The notes beneath the pieces were generated by a model that saw nothing but the letters and a program-made list of their open reading frames with translations, did no database searches and had not been told where the DNA came from. Of a DNA stretch of 6,182 nt, positions 1-5,541 are shown piece after piece. Each line of letters starts with the position of its first letter. Position 1 is the first letter of the stretch. The translations under genes were made by a program, and so were the position numbers. Source of the stretch: Microbacteriaceae bacterium (GTDB lineage: Bacteria > Actinomycetota > Actinomycetes > Actinomycetales > Microbacteriaceae); NCBI GenBank assembly GCA_947452355.1, contig CANGCU010000077.1, forward strand, positions 1 through 6,182, written 5' to 3'.

Positions 1-73
1 CCGCGGCAACGATTCCGGTCGTACCCCACATGAGGCACGACAGAAGAAGTGCGAGAAGAGCAGATCCGGACAT
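1..73 (-). CDS. Probable EamA/DMT-family membrane transporter, N-terminus only (runs off the left edge)
   Basis: Reading the minus strand from an ATG at base 73 gives 24 residues without a stop before the window ends. After MSGS comes a hydrophobic stretch rich in Leu (residues 5-14), then MWGTTGIVAA. A first membrane helix followed by WGTTG near residues 16-20 is typical of the start of EamA (drug/metabolite transporter, RhaT/PecM-like) proteins, which are ten-helix permeases of the cytoplasmic membrane. The start codon directly follows the TAG stop of mtlD with no spacer, so it is probably the last visible gene of the operon and translationally coupled to mtlD. The only purine-rich ribosome-binding candidate is a GGGG just before the stop, which is weak. 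Substrate and direction cannot be read from 24 residues. The family call is an inference from one short motif, and another multi-helix membrane protein is possible. Confidence 0.6.
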   Translation of the reverse strand, partial: MSGSALLALLLSCLMWGTTGIVAA

Positions 74-1204
74 CTACCCCAGCGTACGCTGGATGACCGT
101 CGCCAGATGAGGGTACAACGCGTGCGATTCGTCAATGCCGCACACCTGATTCGCGAATTCCGGAACGGAGAGTGTGTTTCTCAACGCCTGTAGCTCGACA
201 GACTCAGCATCGTCGGCGTTGTCGAATCGAATCGCTGCGTCGATCACCTGGAGCAACGCGGAGGGGGTCTCCCCCATTTCCGCGAGGGCCGCGGCGGGCT
301 CGATGAGTCGCTCGTGACGGGACAATTTGCGAAGCGGTTGGCGGCCAACTCGTTCAAGCGAGTCATCAAGGTCGGGGTTTCGAAAACGCGACAGCGTCTT
401 CTCGACGTACGTCCGTTGATCAACGGGGTCAAGCCCGTGTCGATGAACGAGCATTCGTGAGGTCTCTGCGAGAACGTTGTCCACGAGAACGGAAATTGAT
501 TCCATGGCAAGCGCCTCGGCGATGTGGTGCGCACCCGCCTGAATTCCGAGGTAGGCGATCGACGCGTGACCCGTGTTGACGGTCAACAGTTTCCGTTCGA
601 TGTACGGCGCAAGATTGTCAACGAAATGTGCCTCGCCGATGTCAGGTTCGTCCCCGTGAAACGGTGTTCGGTCGACGACCCATTCACAGAACGCTTCGAC
701 GGTGACATCGAGGCCATCCGTCTCGACCTGTGTGGGAATGATGCGGTCGACCGCGGTGTTCGCAAACACCGCACGGTCAAGCTCGGCTTTCGTCGACGTC
801 TTCGCGACAACCTCACGCAGGGTGTCGGTTGCGCCGATAGCGTTTTCGCACGCCATGACCGCCACGGGTCGTGACGCGGTCCGCGCCGCGAGACCCCGCG
901 CAATCAGTGGCCCGACAAACTCAAGAATTTTGGGGCCGACGGCGGTCGTCACGATATCCGCCTCGGCAATTGCTGCAACAACCGCATCCGGATCGCGAGT
1001 CGAGTTGAGCCCGGTGAAGTTGGTCACGGTGTGAACGGCGGCCCCGTCTCCGGTTTCGACCACACGATACGAGTCCGCCTGTGCGATGGATTCGATCAGC
1101 GCGTCGTTGACGTCGACAAAAATGACCCGATGACCCGAATTGTGAAGCACCAAGCCGATGAACCCGCGCCCGATGTTGCCCGCACCAAAATGGACGGCGG
1201 TCAT
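74..1204 (-). CDS. mtlD: Mannitol-1-phosphate 5-dehydrogenase
   Basis: A cytoplasmic enzyme (EC 1.1.1.17) that oxidises mannitol 1-phosphate, the product of the mannitol PTS, to fructose 6-phosphate with NAD+, feeding glycolysis. The 376 residues are close to the family length (about 380). The N-terminus carries the nucleotide-binding loop GAGNIGRGFIG (residues 7-17), and Asp31 at the end of the second strand (VIFVD) fits NAD rather than NADP. The catalytic signature of polyol-specific long-chain dehydrogenases is visible as ERKLLTVNTGHA, with Lys205, Asn210 and His213. A conserved segment NTAVDRIIP lies at 149-157. The ATG overlaps the stop of the IIA gene as ATGA, which indicates translational coupling; no strong Shine-Dalgarno sequence precedes it. 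It ends with TAG abutting the next ATG. I see no truncation or missing key residue. Family identity is very secure, and the neighbouring mannitol IIC, IIB and IIA genes agree. Confidence 0.97.
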   Translation of the reverse strand: MTAVHFGAGNIGRGFIGLVLHNSGHRVIFVDVNDALIESIAQADSYRVVETGDGAAVHTVTNFTGLNSTRDPDAVVAAIAEADIVTTAVGPKILEFVGPLIARGLAARTASRPVAVMACENAIGATDTLREVVAKTSTKAELDRAVFANTAVDRIIPTQVETDGLDVTVEAFCEWVVDRTPFHGDEPDIGEAHFVDNLAPYIERKLLTVNTGHASIAYLGIQAGAHHIAEALAMESISVLVDNVLAETSRMLVHRHGLDPVDQRTYVEKTLSRFRNPDLDDSLERVGRQPLRKLSRHERLIEPAAALAEMGETPSALLQVIDAAIRFDNADDAESVELQALRNTLSVPEFANQVCGIDESHALYPHLATVIQRTLG

Positions 1205-1632
1205 GCGCCGCCAAGCCCCAATCGCGCCAGAATGTCGTCAACGGAGGTTGCCTCGAGAAGTTCGGTTACCGCGGCAAGGTCGCTAAACACGGTGGCGATT
1301 GACCCGAGGACTTCCAAGTGGCTGTCGCCTTTGCCCGCGATTCCAATGACAAAGCGGACGGGGTGACCGCCCCAATCGATGTCTGAATCGTAGCGAACGA
1401 CGGCGACAGCGGATCGAAGAATTTCGTCCTTCGACTCGTTCGTTCCATGAGGAATTGCGAGCAGGTTCCCCATGTAAGTGGAGACCGAGGATTCACGAGC
1501 GAACATGGCCACGACATAGTCCTGTGTCACCGCGCCGGTCGAGACAAGAAGTGCCCCAACTTCGGCGATGGCATCGTCACGGGTTGTTGCCGCCCCGTGC
1601 AGACGGATGCTGTCAGTGGTCAATACGTTCAT
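1201..1632 (-). CDS. mtlF: PTS mannitol transporter, IIA component
   Basis: A soluble phosphocarrier of the fructose/mannitol IIA family. It takes phosphate from HPr and passes it to the mannitol IIB cysteine. The protein has 143 residues from the ATG at 1632, the normal size of a free-standing IIA(Mtl). The active-site block GNLLAIPHGT places the phosphorylated His at residue 62, preceded by the family's ARESSVSTYMGN segment. Conserved downstream features are VRFVIGIAGKGDSHLEVL, with the second conserved His, and a C-terminal helix. A GTG codon lies directly upstream (1633-1635), so translation may start one codon earlier. I prefer the ATG because GGGGA lies 8 bases before it against 5 before the GTG, but this is marginal. 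The gene starts 26 bases after the IIB stop and its own stop overlaps the mtlD start by 4 bases. Confidence 0.95.
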   Translation of the reverse strand: MNVLTTDSIRLHGAATTRDDAIAEVGALLVSTGAVTQDYVVAMFARESSVSTYMGNLLAIPHGTNESKDEILRSAVAVVRYDSDIDWGGHPVRFVIGIAGKGDSHLEVLGSIATVFSDLAAVTELLEATSVDDILARLGLGGA

Positions 1633-1658
1633 CACGTGAATCCCCGGTCGTCGCTAAC

Positions 1659-1958
1659 CTACGCGCGCTGAGCCCGAAGGATCTCAACAACCTCGTCATA
1701 CTTCGGAGTCGCCATGAAATTCTCAACCGAGATGTGAACGGCGTCGGGTGCCATGTGGCGAGCCCGCTCCGTCAATCCCGAATGAGTAATGACGAATTCG
1801 GAGTCCGACGGCAATTCGGCAACAGCCTTATTGACGACGGTGACGTCTGTGATTCCGGCGGCTTTCAGCTTGGTGCGAAGAAGGGTTGCCCCCATCGCGC
1901 TTGAGCCCATTCCCGCATCGCAGGCGAAAATAACGGTGTGTGTTAGGTCAGCACTCAT
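1659..1958 (-). CDS. PTS mannitol transporter, IIB component (free-standing)
   Basis: A small cytoplasmic phosphotransfer protein of 99 residues that receives phosphate from IIA(Mtl) and transfers it to mannitol bound at IIC. The phosphorylation loop is VIFACDAGMGSSAMGA with active-site Cys13, a near-diagnostic match to mannitol IIB (CDAGMGSSAMGA). The rest fits the family: a VNKAVAELPSD segment, then FVITHSGLTERAR and HISVENFM. In many bacteria this domain is fused to IIC (IICB) or to IIC and IIA (E. coli MtlA). Here it is encoded alone, 3 bases after the IIC stop and in the same frame as IIC, so only one TAA codon separates them. An AAGGG/AAGTAA ribosome-binding region within the last codons of the IIC gene supports separate initiation at this ATG. 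It may be named mtlB or be treated as the second part of mtlA. Confidence 0.95.
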   Translation of the reverse strand: MSADLTHTVIFACDAGMGSSAMGATLLRTKLKAAGITDVTVVNKAVAELPSDSEFVITHSGLTERARHMAPDAVHISVENFMATPKYDEVVEILRAQRA

Positions 1959-1961
1959 GCG

Positions 1962-3107
1962 TTACTTACCCTTGTTCGCCTTCGACTGAGCCTGAGCTGC
2001 AGCCAAGTCGCCCGCTTCAGCAGCGAGGTCAGCCTTACGCGTCGAACGGACGATGATGCCCGCGATGAGGAACGACACGGTAGCCGACAGAACGACGGAC
2101 AGGATCACACCAACGTACGAGTCCGCAGGCGTCTGAAGCAGAACCGCGAAGATCGAACCAGGTGACGCTGGGGCACGAAGACCCGAACCGAACAACCAGT
2201 TGGTTGCAACACCCGTTGCACCACCGGCGATGGCGGCAACAATGATTGCCGGCTTCATGAGGACGTACGGGAAGTACACCTCGTGAATACCACCGAGGAA
2301 GTGGATGATGATCGCACCAGGAGCCGAAGCCTTCGAGAGGCCAACGCCGAACACGGCGAAAGCAAGAAGGATACCGAGACCGGGGCCAGGGTTCGCCTCA
2401 ACGAGGAAGAGGAACGACTTGCCGCTGGCGGCAGCCGCTTCGGTTCCCAGCGGCGTCAGAACACCGTGGTTGATTGCGTTGTTGAGGAACAAGACCTTCG
2501 CAGGCTCAACAAGAATGCTGAGGAGCGGCGCGAAGCCCGAGTCGTAGAGTGCCTGAACACCCTTTCCGAGAGCGTCAGAGACGGTCTGGACGAACGGTGC
2601 GATTCCGAGGAATGCCACACAGGCGAGAACTCCACCGACGATACCGGCCGAGAAGTTGTCGACGAGCATTTCGAATCCGGCGCGAATCTTGCCGGCCCAA
2701 ATTGCGTCAACCTTCTTGATCAACCAACCACCGAGGGGACCAACGATCATTGCGCCCATGAACATGGGGATCGAGGTACCGACGATGACACCCATCGTTC
2801 CGATGACACCCACGACACCACCGCGAACACCGTAGACGAGACGTCCACCCGTGTTAGCAATGAGGAGGGGGAGCATGTACACAATCATGGGTCCGACCAT
2901 CGCAAGGAAGTTCAGTCCACCATTGTTGAGTGCGTTTCCATCTGCGTCCAATGGGTTTGCTCCGAGTGCAGGCAGCCAACCAGTTGGGATGAAGAAGGCC
3001 GTGATGAGGCCCCAGGCAATAAATGCCGCGATGTTGGGCATAACCATGCCCGAGAGGAAGGATCCAAATTTCTGGATCCCTACTCGTGCTGATGACGAAG
3101 TCGTCAT
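1962..3107 (-). CDS. mtlA: PTS mannitol transporter, IIC (membrane permease) component
   Basis: The membrane-embedded channel of Enzyme II(Mtl), which binds external mannitol and releases it inside as mannitol 1-phosphate. The 381 residues contain several hydrophobic segments (for example around 20-45, 67-87, 95-130, 150-175, 240-270, 285-305 and 330-353). Conserved signatures are GSFLSGMVMPNIAAFIAWG (15-33), LNNAINHG (208-215), and GGIHEVYFPYVLMKP (272-286), whose Glu276 matches the substrate-binding Glu of the GGIHE motif known in E. coli MtlA. After the last helix comes a charged, alanine- and glutamine-rich tail (354-381) that resembles the linker leading to IIB in fused homologues, but it ends at a TAA. 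The start is well supported by AAGGAG 7 bases upstream. The gene begins 31 bases after the Enzyme I stop, the largest gap in the operon. Confidence 0.96.
   Translation of the reverse strand: MTTSSSARVGIQKFGSFLSGMVMPNIAAFIAWGLITAFFIPTGWLPALGANPLDADGNALNNGGLNFLAMVGPMIVYMLPLLIANTGGRLVYGVRGGVVGVIGTMGVIVGTSIPMFMGAMIVGPLGGWLIKKVDAIWAGKIRAGFEMLVDNFSAGIVGGVLACVAFLGIAPFVQTVSDALGKGVQALYDSGFAPLLSILVEPAKVLFLNNAINHGVLTPLGTEAAAASGKSFLFLVEANPGPGLGILLAFAVFGVGLSKASAPGAIIIHFLGGIHEVYFPYVLMKPAIIVAAIAGGATGVATNWLFGSGLRAPASPGSIFAVLLQTPADSYVGVILSVVLSATVSFLIAGIIVRSTRKADLAAEAGDLAAAQAQSKANKGK
1969..1973 (-). promoter_or_regulatory. Ribosome-binding site of the mannitol IIB gene, inside the end of the IIC gene
   Basis: AAGGG on the minus strand, 10 bases before the ATG at 1958, formed by the last Lys-Gly-Lys codons of the IIC gene. 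It supports translation of IIB as a separate protein after the TAA at 1962-1964. Confidence 0.55.
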
Positions 3108-3114
3108 TGACTCG

Positions 3115-3120
3115 CTCCTT
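3115..3120 (-). promoter_or_regulatory. mtlA: Strong ribosome-binding site of the mannitol IIC gene
   Basis: AAGGAG on the minus strand, 7 bases before the ATG at 3107, within an A-rich 31-base gap after the Enzyme I stop. It is the best Shine-Dalgarno match in the operon and suggests that the permease is translated independently of ptsI. I see no hairpin or promoter in this gap. Confidence 0.8.
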
Positions 3121-3138
3121 TTCTATTTTCTGTTTGTG

Positions 3139-4806
3139 TTACTGGGTGAGCACAGCAGATGCCGCAATTCTGGCATCCGCTGCATTTCTCGACGAGAGAA
3201 CTCTCTCGGCAAGTTCGCGCGCTTCCGCAAGCGTGAAACGCGAAATTTCCGCTCGCACATCGGCGAGGGCGATCGGTGACATGGACAAGGATGTCACTCC
3301 TAAACCGATGAGCACAACAGCGAGGGTCGGGTCAGCCGCGGCTTCACCGCAGACCCCGACCGATTTGTGTGTGACCTCACCCGCACGCCCAACCTCACGA
3401 ATGAGTCGAAGGACGGCGGGATTCCACGGGTCTTGAAGGTCAGCGACGGTGCCCAACAGTCGGTCAGCAGCAACCGTGTACTGCGTGAGGTCGTTGGTTC
3501 CGATCGAGACAAAATCGGCGATTTCAAGGATGTGGTGTGCCAGCAGTGCGCTTGACGGGACCTCAATCATCACGCCAGCTTTGGCGATTCCAACCTCCCG
3601 GCACAGTGCAACAAATTCTTCGGTCTCGTCGACCGTTGCAATCATCGGAGCCATTACCCACACGTCGGCTCTGGTCGCCGCTGCGGCCTGGGCGATCGCC
3701 GTGAGTTGATCCCGGAGGATCTCGCTGTGGGCAAACAGTGCGCGAATCCCTCGTCGTCCAAGAGCGGGGTTTTCTTCACCGTCATCAGTCAAGAACGGAA
3801 GTGGCTTGTCCGCTCCGGCGTCCAACACGCGAACGACGACTTTTTGTCCGGGGAATTGCTCGAACACTGCCGCGTATTCGGCTTGCTGCGTGTCGACGCT
3901 CGGGGCAGTGTCATTGTCGAGGAAAAGGAATTCGGTGCGGAAGAGACCGATTCCCTCCGCGTGGGCCTCCACCGCAGCGGAGGCAGACTTTGACGAACCA
4001 ACATTTGCAAGCAACGCGACCTCGTGACCGTCGGCCATGCGCCCCGGCCCGGTTGCGCCAGCTCGGGCGGCTTTGCGTGCCTCAGCTTCGATGAGCGCTT
4101 CTTCGATTCGAACGGCAGAGGGATGCAGAACGATTTCGTTTTTGCCTGCATCCACGAGCACGACATCGCCGTCGACCAGCACTTCGGCGGACTTCGCTCC
4201 GACGATCGCGGGCAGACCTTTTTCACGCGCCAAAATCGCGGTGTGAGACGTCGGCCCACCATCGGTGGTCACCAGCGCACGAACAATGTCGAAGTTCAAG
4301 AGCGCGGTATCGGCCGGCGCAAGATCGCGGGCAACAAGCACGAACGGTGTCGTTGACTGCGGGACACCAGGGGCAGCGACTCCCATGATCCGCGCGATGA
4401 CGCGGTTTGCGACATCACCCAGATCGCCCGCGCGCTCGGCCATGTATCCACCCGCAGCCTCGAGAATCGATGCGAAGCCCGCAAACGCGTCGAAAACAGC
4501 ACGCTCTGCGGTTGCTCCGCGGTCAATTCGGTTCTTTACATCGGCGTGCAACATCTGGTCGTCAGCCATCAGCGCTAATGCATCTAGAACATCTTTTGCC
4601 AGTCCCCCGGCCTGTCGGCCACGATCACGAAGGTCTTCGGCGGTCTCGGACAGCGCGACCGTCGCACGACCGAGTTCCGCATCGGCTCCGAGTGTGCTGT
4701 TGGTCTGGGGAGGCTCGGGAAGCGGATCGGGCATACGACGAACGTCGCCTACGACGAGACCTCGGCCAACGCCGATTCCCGTCAAAATCCGTTCCTTAGT
4801 CGTCAT
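3139..4806 (-). CDS. ptsI: Phosphoenolpyruvate-protein phosphotransferase (PTS Enzyme I)
   Basis: A cytoplasmic enzyme that autophosphorylates from phosphoenolpyruvate and donates the phosphate to HPr, the first step for every PTS sugar (EC 2.7.3.9). At 555 residues it is slightly shorter than common Enzyme I proteins (about 570). Order of parts: N-terminal HPr-binding and swivelling domain with the active-site block DGGPTSHTAILARE and His188; then the PEP-binding barrel with GLFRTEFLF (Arg290), VVVRVLDAGADKPLP (Arg326), MIEVPSS (Glu415), GTNDLTQYTVAADR (Asn438, Asp439) and GVCGEAA with catalytic Cys486. All expected catalytic residues are present. The ATG overlaps the HPr stop as ATGA, and I see no strong separate ribosome-binding site, so coupling is likely. 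Its place between ptsH and the mannitol IIC gene means that supply of the general enzyme is probably tied to mannitol induction. Some pipelines call this gene ptsP. Confidence 0.97.
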   Translation of the reverse strand: MTTKERILTGIGVGRGLVVGDVRRMPDPLPEPPQTNSTLGADAELGRATVALSETAEDLRDRGRQAGGLAKDVLDALALMADDQMLHADVKNRIDRGATAERAVFDAFAGFASILEAAGGYMAERAGDLGDVANRVIARIMGVAAPGVPQSTTPFVLVARDLAPADTALLNFDIVRALVTTDGGPTSHTAILAREKGLPAIVGAKSAEVLVDGDVVLVDAGKNEIVLHPSAVRIEEALIEAEARKAARAGATGPGRMADGHEVALLANVGSSKSASAAVEAHAEGIGLFRTEFLFLDNDTAPSVDTQQAEYAAVFEQFPGQKVVVRVLDAGADKPLPFLTDDGEENPALGRRGIRALFAHSEILRDQLTAIAQAAAATRADVWVMAPMIATVDETEEFVALCREVGIAKAGVMIEVPSSALLAHHILEIADFVSIGTNDLTQYTVAADRLLGTVADLQDPWNPAVLRLIREVGRAGEVTHKSVGVCGEAAADPTLAVVLIGLGVTSLSMSPIALADVRAEISRFTLAEARELAERVLSSRNAADARIAASAVLTQ

Positions 4807-5069
4807 TCGGCGTCGTGGTCCGTTTCGAGGAAGGTAACAAGAGAATCAAGAACAGAATCGGCAGTCTCACCCTCGGCCGAAATCGTCACACTGTCGCCCT
4901 GGTTGATGGCGAGCGAGATCACACCGAGGATGCTGCCGGCGGGGGCCTCGCGACCGTCCTTTTCGATCGTCACGGAGAGCCCAGAATCCGTGACGGCCTG
5001 AACAAAGAGTGCTGCCGGTCGAGCGTGCAGTCCATGACCCGAGGCGATGGTTGCGGTGCGAGTGGCCAT
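4803..5069 (-). CDS. ptsH: Phosphocarrier protein HPr
   Basis: The small soluble shuttle (88 residues, normal size) that carries phosphate from Enzyme I to the IIA proteins and can phosphorylate PRD regulators. The active site is GHGLHARPA with His15 and Arg17. The second landmark, SILGVISLA, contains Ser46, the position used for regulatory phosphorylation by HPr kinase in Firmicutes. Whether that occurs here is unknown, since actinobacteria are generally reported to lack the kinase. The start codon overlaps the stop of the upstream IIB-like gene by one base (TAATG) and is preceded by GAAGGGA at 5078-5084, 8 bases away. It overlaps ptsI by 4 bases. Both junctions indicate coupled expression. 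Confidence 0.96.
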   Translation of the reverse strand: MATRTATIASGHGLHARPAALFVQAVTDSGLSVTIEKDGREAPAGSILGVISLAINQGDSVTISAEGETADSVLDSLVTFLETDHDAE

Positions 5070-5416
5070 TAGTGGTGTCCCTTCAATGACAGTGACTCGA
5101 CAGGGGAACCTAAAGTCGCCCCTTCGTCGTGGATGAACGAGGCGATTGTGGACAACGCGTCTTCTGCGCCAAATGCGCCACGAACATTTTCCGGGAGCAC
5201 CACATAGCGAATTCCTGCTGATGTCAGATTCACGAGAACTTCGGTCGTCGCAACGTGGGATGACAGCGCAACGAGTTCATTGGTTGCCCCGAGCGACTCA
5301 ATTGGAGTTGGCACGAAACTGAGGTCGATGTCCTCGGATTGAGCGAGTTCGCCTAATCGACGAGCAAGGAACGTGCTCGAGGCACCGGCGACACACGCCA
5401 CAAGCACTCGTTGCAT
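5069..5416 (-). CDS. Orphan PTS IIB-like protein, lactose/cellobiose type
   Basis: A 115-residue soluble protein, the first gene of the operon. It starts MQRVLVACVAGASSTFLARR: a short strand followed by a Cys-x-Ala-Gly-x-Ser-Ser-Thr loop, with Cys8 at the place of the phosphorylated cysteine of lactose/cellobiose IIB proteins. The remainder fits a Rossmann-like IIB fold: ALSSHVATTEVLVNLTSAGIRYVVLPENVRGAFGAEDAL (residues 50-88) resembles the family's conserved later segment, where a final strand is followed by a G-x-x-D/E-hydrophobic helix. About 15 residues after that look unstructured. No lactose-type IIA or IIC lies in the window, so its partner is not visible. It could act in a transporter encoded elsewhere, or serve as a phosphorylation-dependent signalling protein for the divergent regulator; both are inference. 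The ATG at 5416 is chosen because AAGGGAG lies 5 bases upstream. In-frame upstream Met codons lack such a site and would cross the control region. Confidence 0.8.
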   Translation of the reverse strand: MQRVLVACVAGASSTFLARRLGELAQSEDIDLSFVPTPIESLGATNELVALSSHVATTEVLVNLTSAGIRYVVLPENVRGAFGAEDALSTIASFIHDEGATLGSPVESLSLKGHH

Positions 5417-5421
5417 CGTTA

Positions 5422-5428
5422 CTCCCTT
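5422..5428 (-). promoter_or_regulatory. Ribosome-binding site deciding the start of the IIB-like gene
   Basis: AAGGGAG on the minus strand, 5 bases before the ATG at 5416. It is the only strong Shine-Dalgarno match ahead of this gene and argues against the in-frame ATG at 5440 and other upstream starts that would extend the protein through the control region. Confidence 0.8.
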
Positions 5429-5475
5429 GTTCGACGTCATTACTCTGCCAGCCCACCGCGGCTGCACTGAACAAT

Positions 5476-5499
5476 TTCCGCATACAAGTGCTTCCGCAT
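5476..5499 (+). repeat. Direct repeat TTCCGCAT, two copies 16 bases apart
   Basis: TTCCGCAT occurs at 5476-5483 and again at 5492-5499, the second copy being part of the left arm of the inverted repeat. The core TTCCGC is therefore present three times in 32 bases, the third time in inverted orientation (GCGGAA at 5502-5507). Repeats of one core at helical-scale spacing between divergent genes suggest cooperative binding of a dimeric regulator. This is seen in the sequence; the function is inferred. Confidence 0.5.
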
Positions 5500-5509
5500 T
5501 CGCGGAAGC
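5490..5509. promoter_or_regulatory. Perfect 8-bp inverted repeat, probable operator in the divergent control region
   Basis: The arms GCTTCCGC (5490-5497) and GCGGAAGC (5502-5509) are exact reverse complements around the spacer ATTC. It lies 33 bases before the regulator start and about 74 bases before the IIB-like start, in the 125-base gap between the two transcription units. Neither strand shows a T-run after the hairpin, so it is a better operator than terminator. The right arm covers the place where a -35 box for the regulator would lie, which fits autoregulation. The bound protein is unknown; the PRD regulator is the obvious candidate. Confidence 0.6.
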
Positions 5510-5526
5510 CAATTTGTGCAGGCGGG

Positions 5527-5532
5527 TATCGT
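5527..5532 (+). promoter_or_regulatory. mtlR: Candidate -10 box for the PRD regulator gene
   Basis: TATCGT matches the TAnnnT pattern of actinobacterial sigma-70 -10 elements. Nine bases separate it from the ATG, so a start 7-9 bases downstream would give an mRNA beginning at or within a few bases of the start codon. No TTGACA-like -35 is visible at the normal spacing; that position falls in the right arm of the inverted repeat. I found no comparable convincing promoter for the minus-strand operon, as is common for activator-dependent promoters. Confidence 0.4.
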
Positions 5533-5541
5533 AGAGACACC

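Noticed and set aside
2283..3092. A 269-codon open frame on the + strand opposite the mannitol IIC gene
   Set aside because: Its translation is a highly charged, low-complexity string of Asp, Glu, Arg, Thr and His with no domain, as expected from the complement of membrane-protein codons. The opposite strand carries a clear MtlA IIC with conserved motifs.
3108..3138. A promoter or terminator between ptsI and the mannitol IIC gene
   Set aside because: The 31 bases are A-rich on the coding strand and contain AAGGAG, but no paired stem and no paired -35/-10 boxes.
4265..4837. A 190-codon open frame on the + strand opposite ptsI
   Set aside because: The translation is Ser/Arg/Ala/Thr-rich with no recognisable motif, and it lies entirely over Enzyme I and the end of HPr, which have intact catalytic residues.
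5449..5464. CAGCC / GGCTG mini-hairpin in the operon leader as an RNA antiterminator target
   Set aside because: The stem is only 5 bp and no overlapping terminator is present. The adjacent regulator has DNA-binding helix-turn-helix domains rather than an RNA-binding CAT domain.
5490..5520. The inverted repeat as an intrinsic terminator
   Set aside because: No T-run follows on either strand (CAATTTGTGC on +, ACTTGTATGC on -), and the position between two divergent starts fits an operator better.
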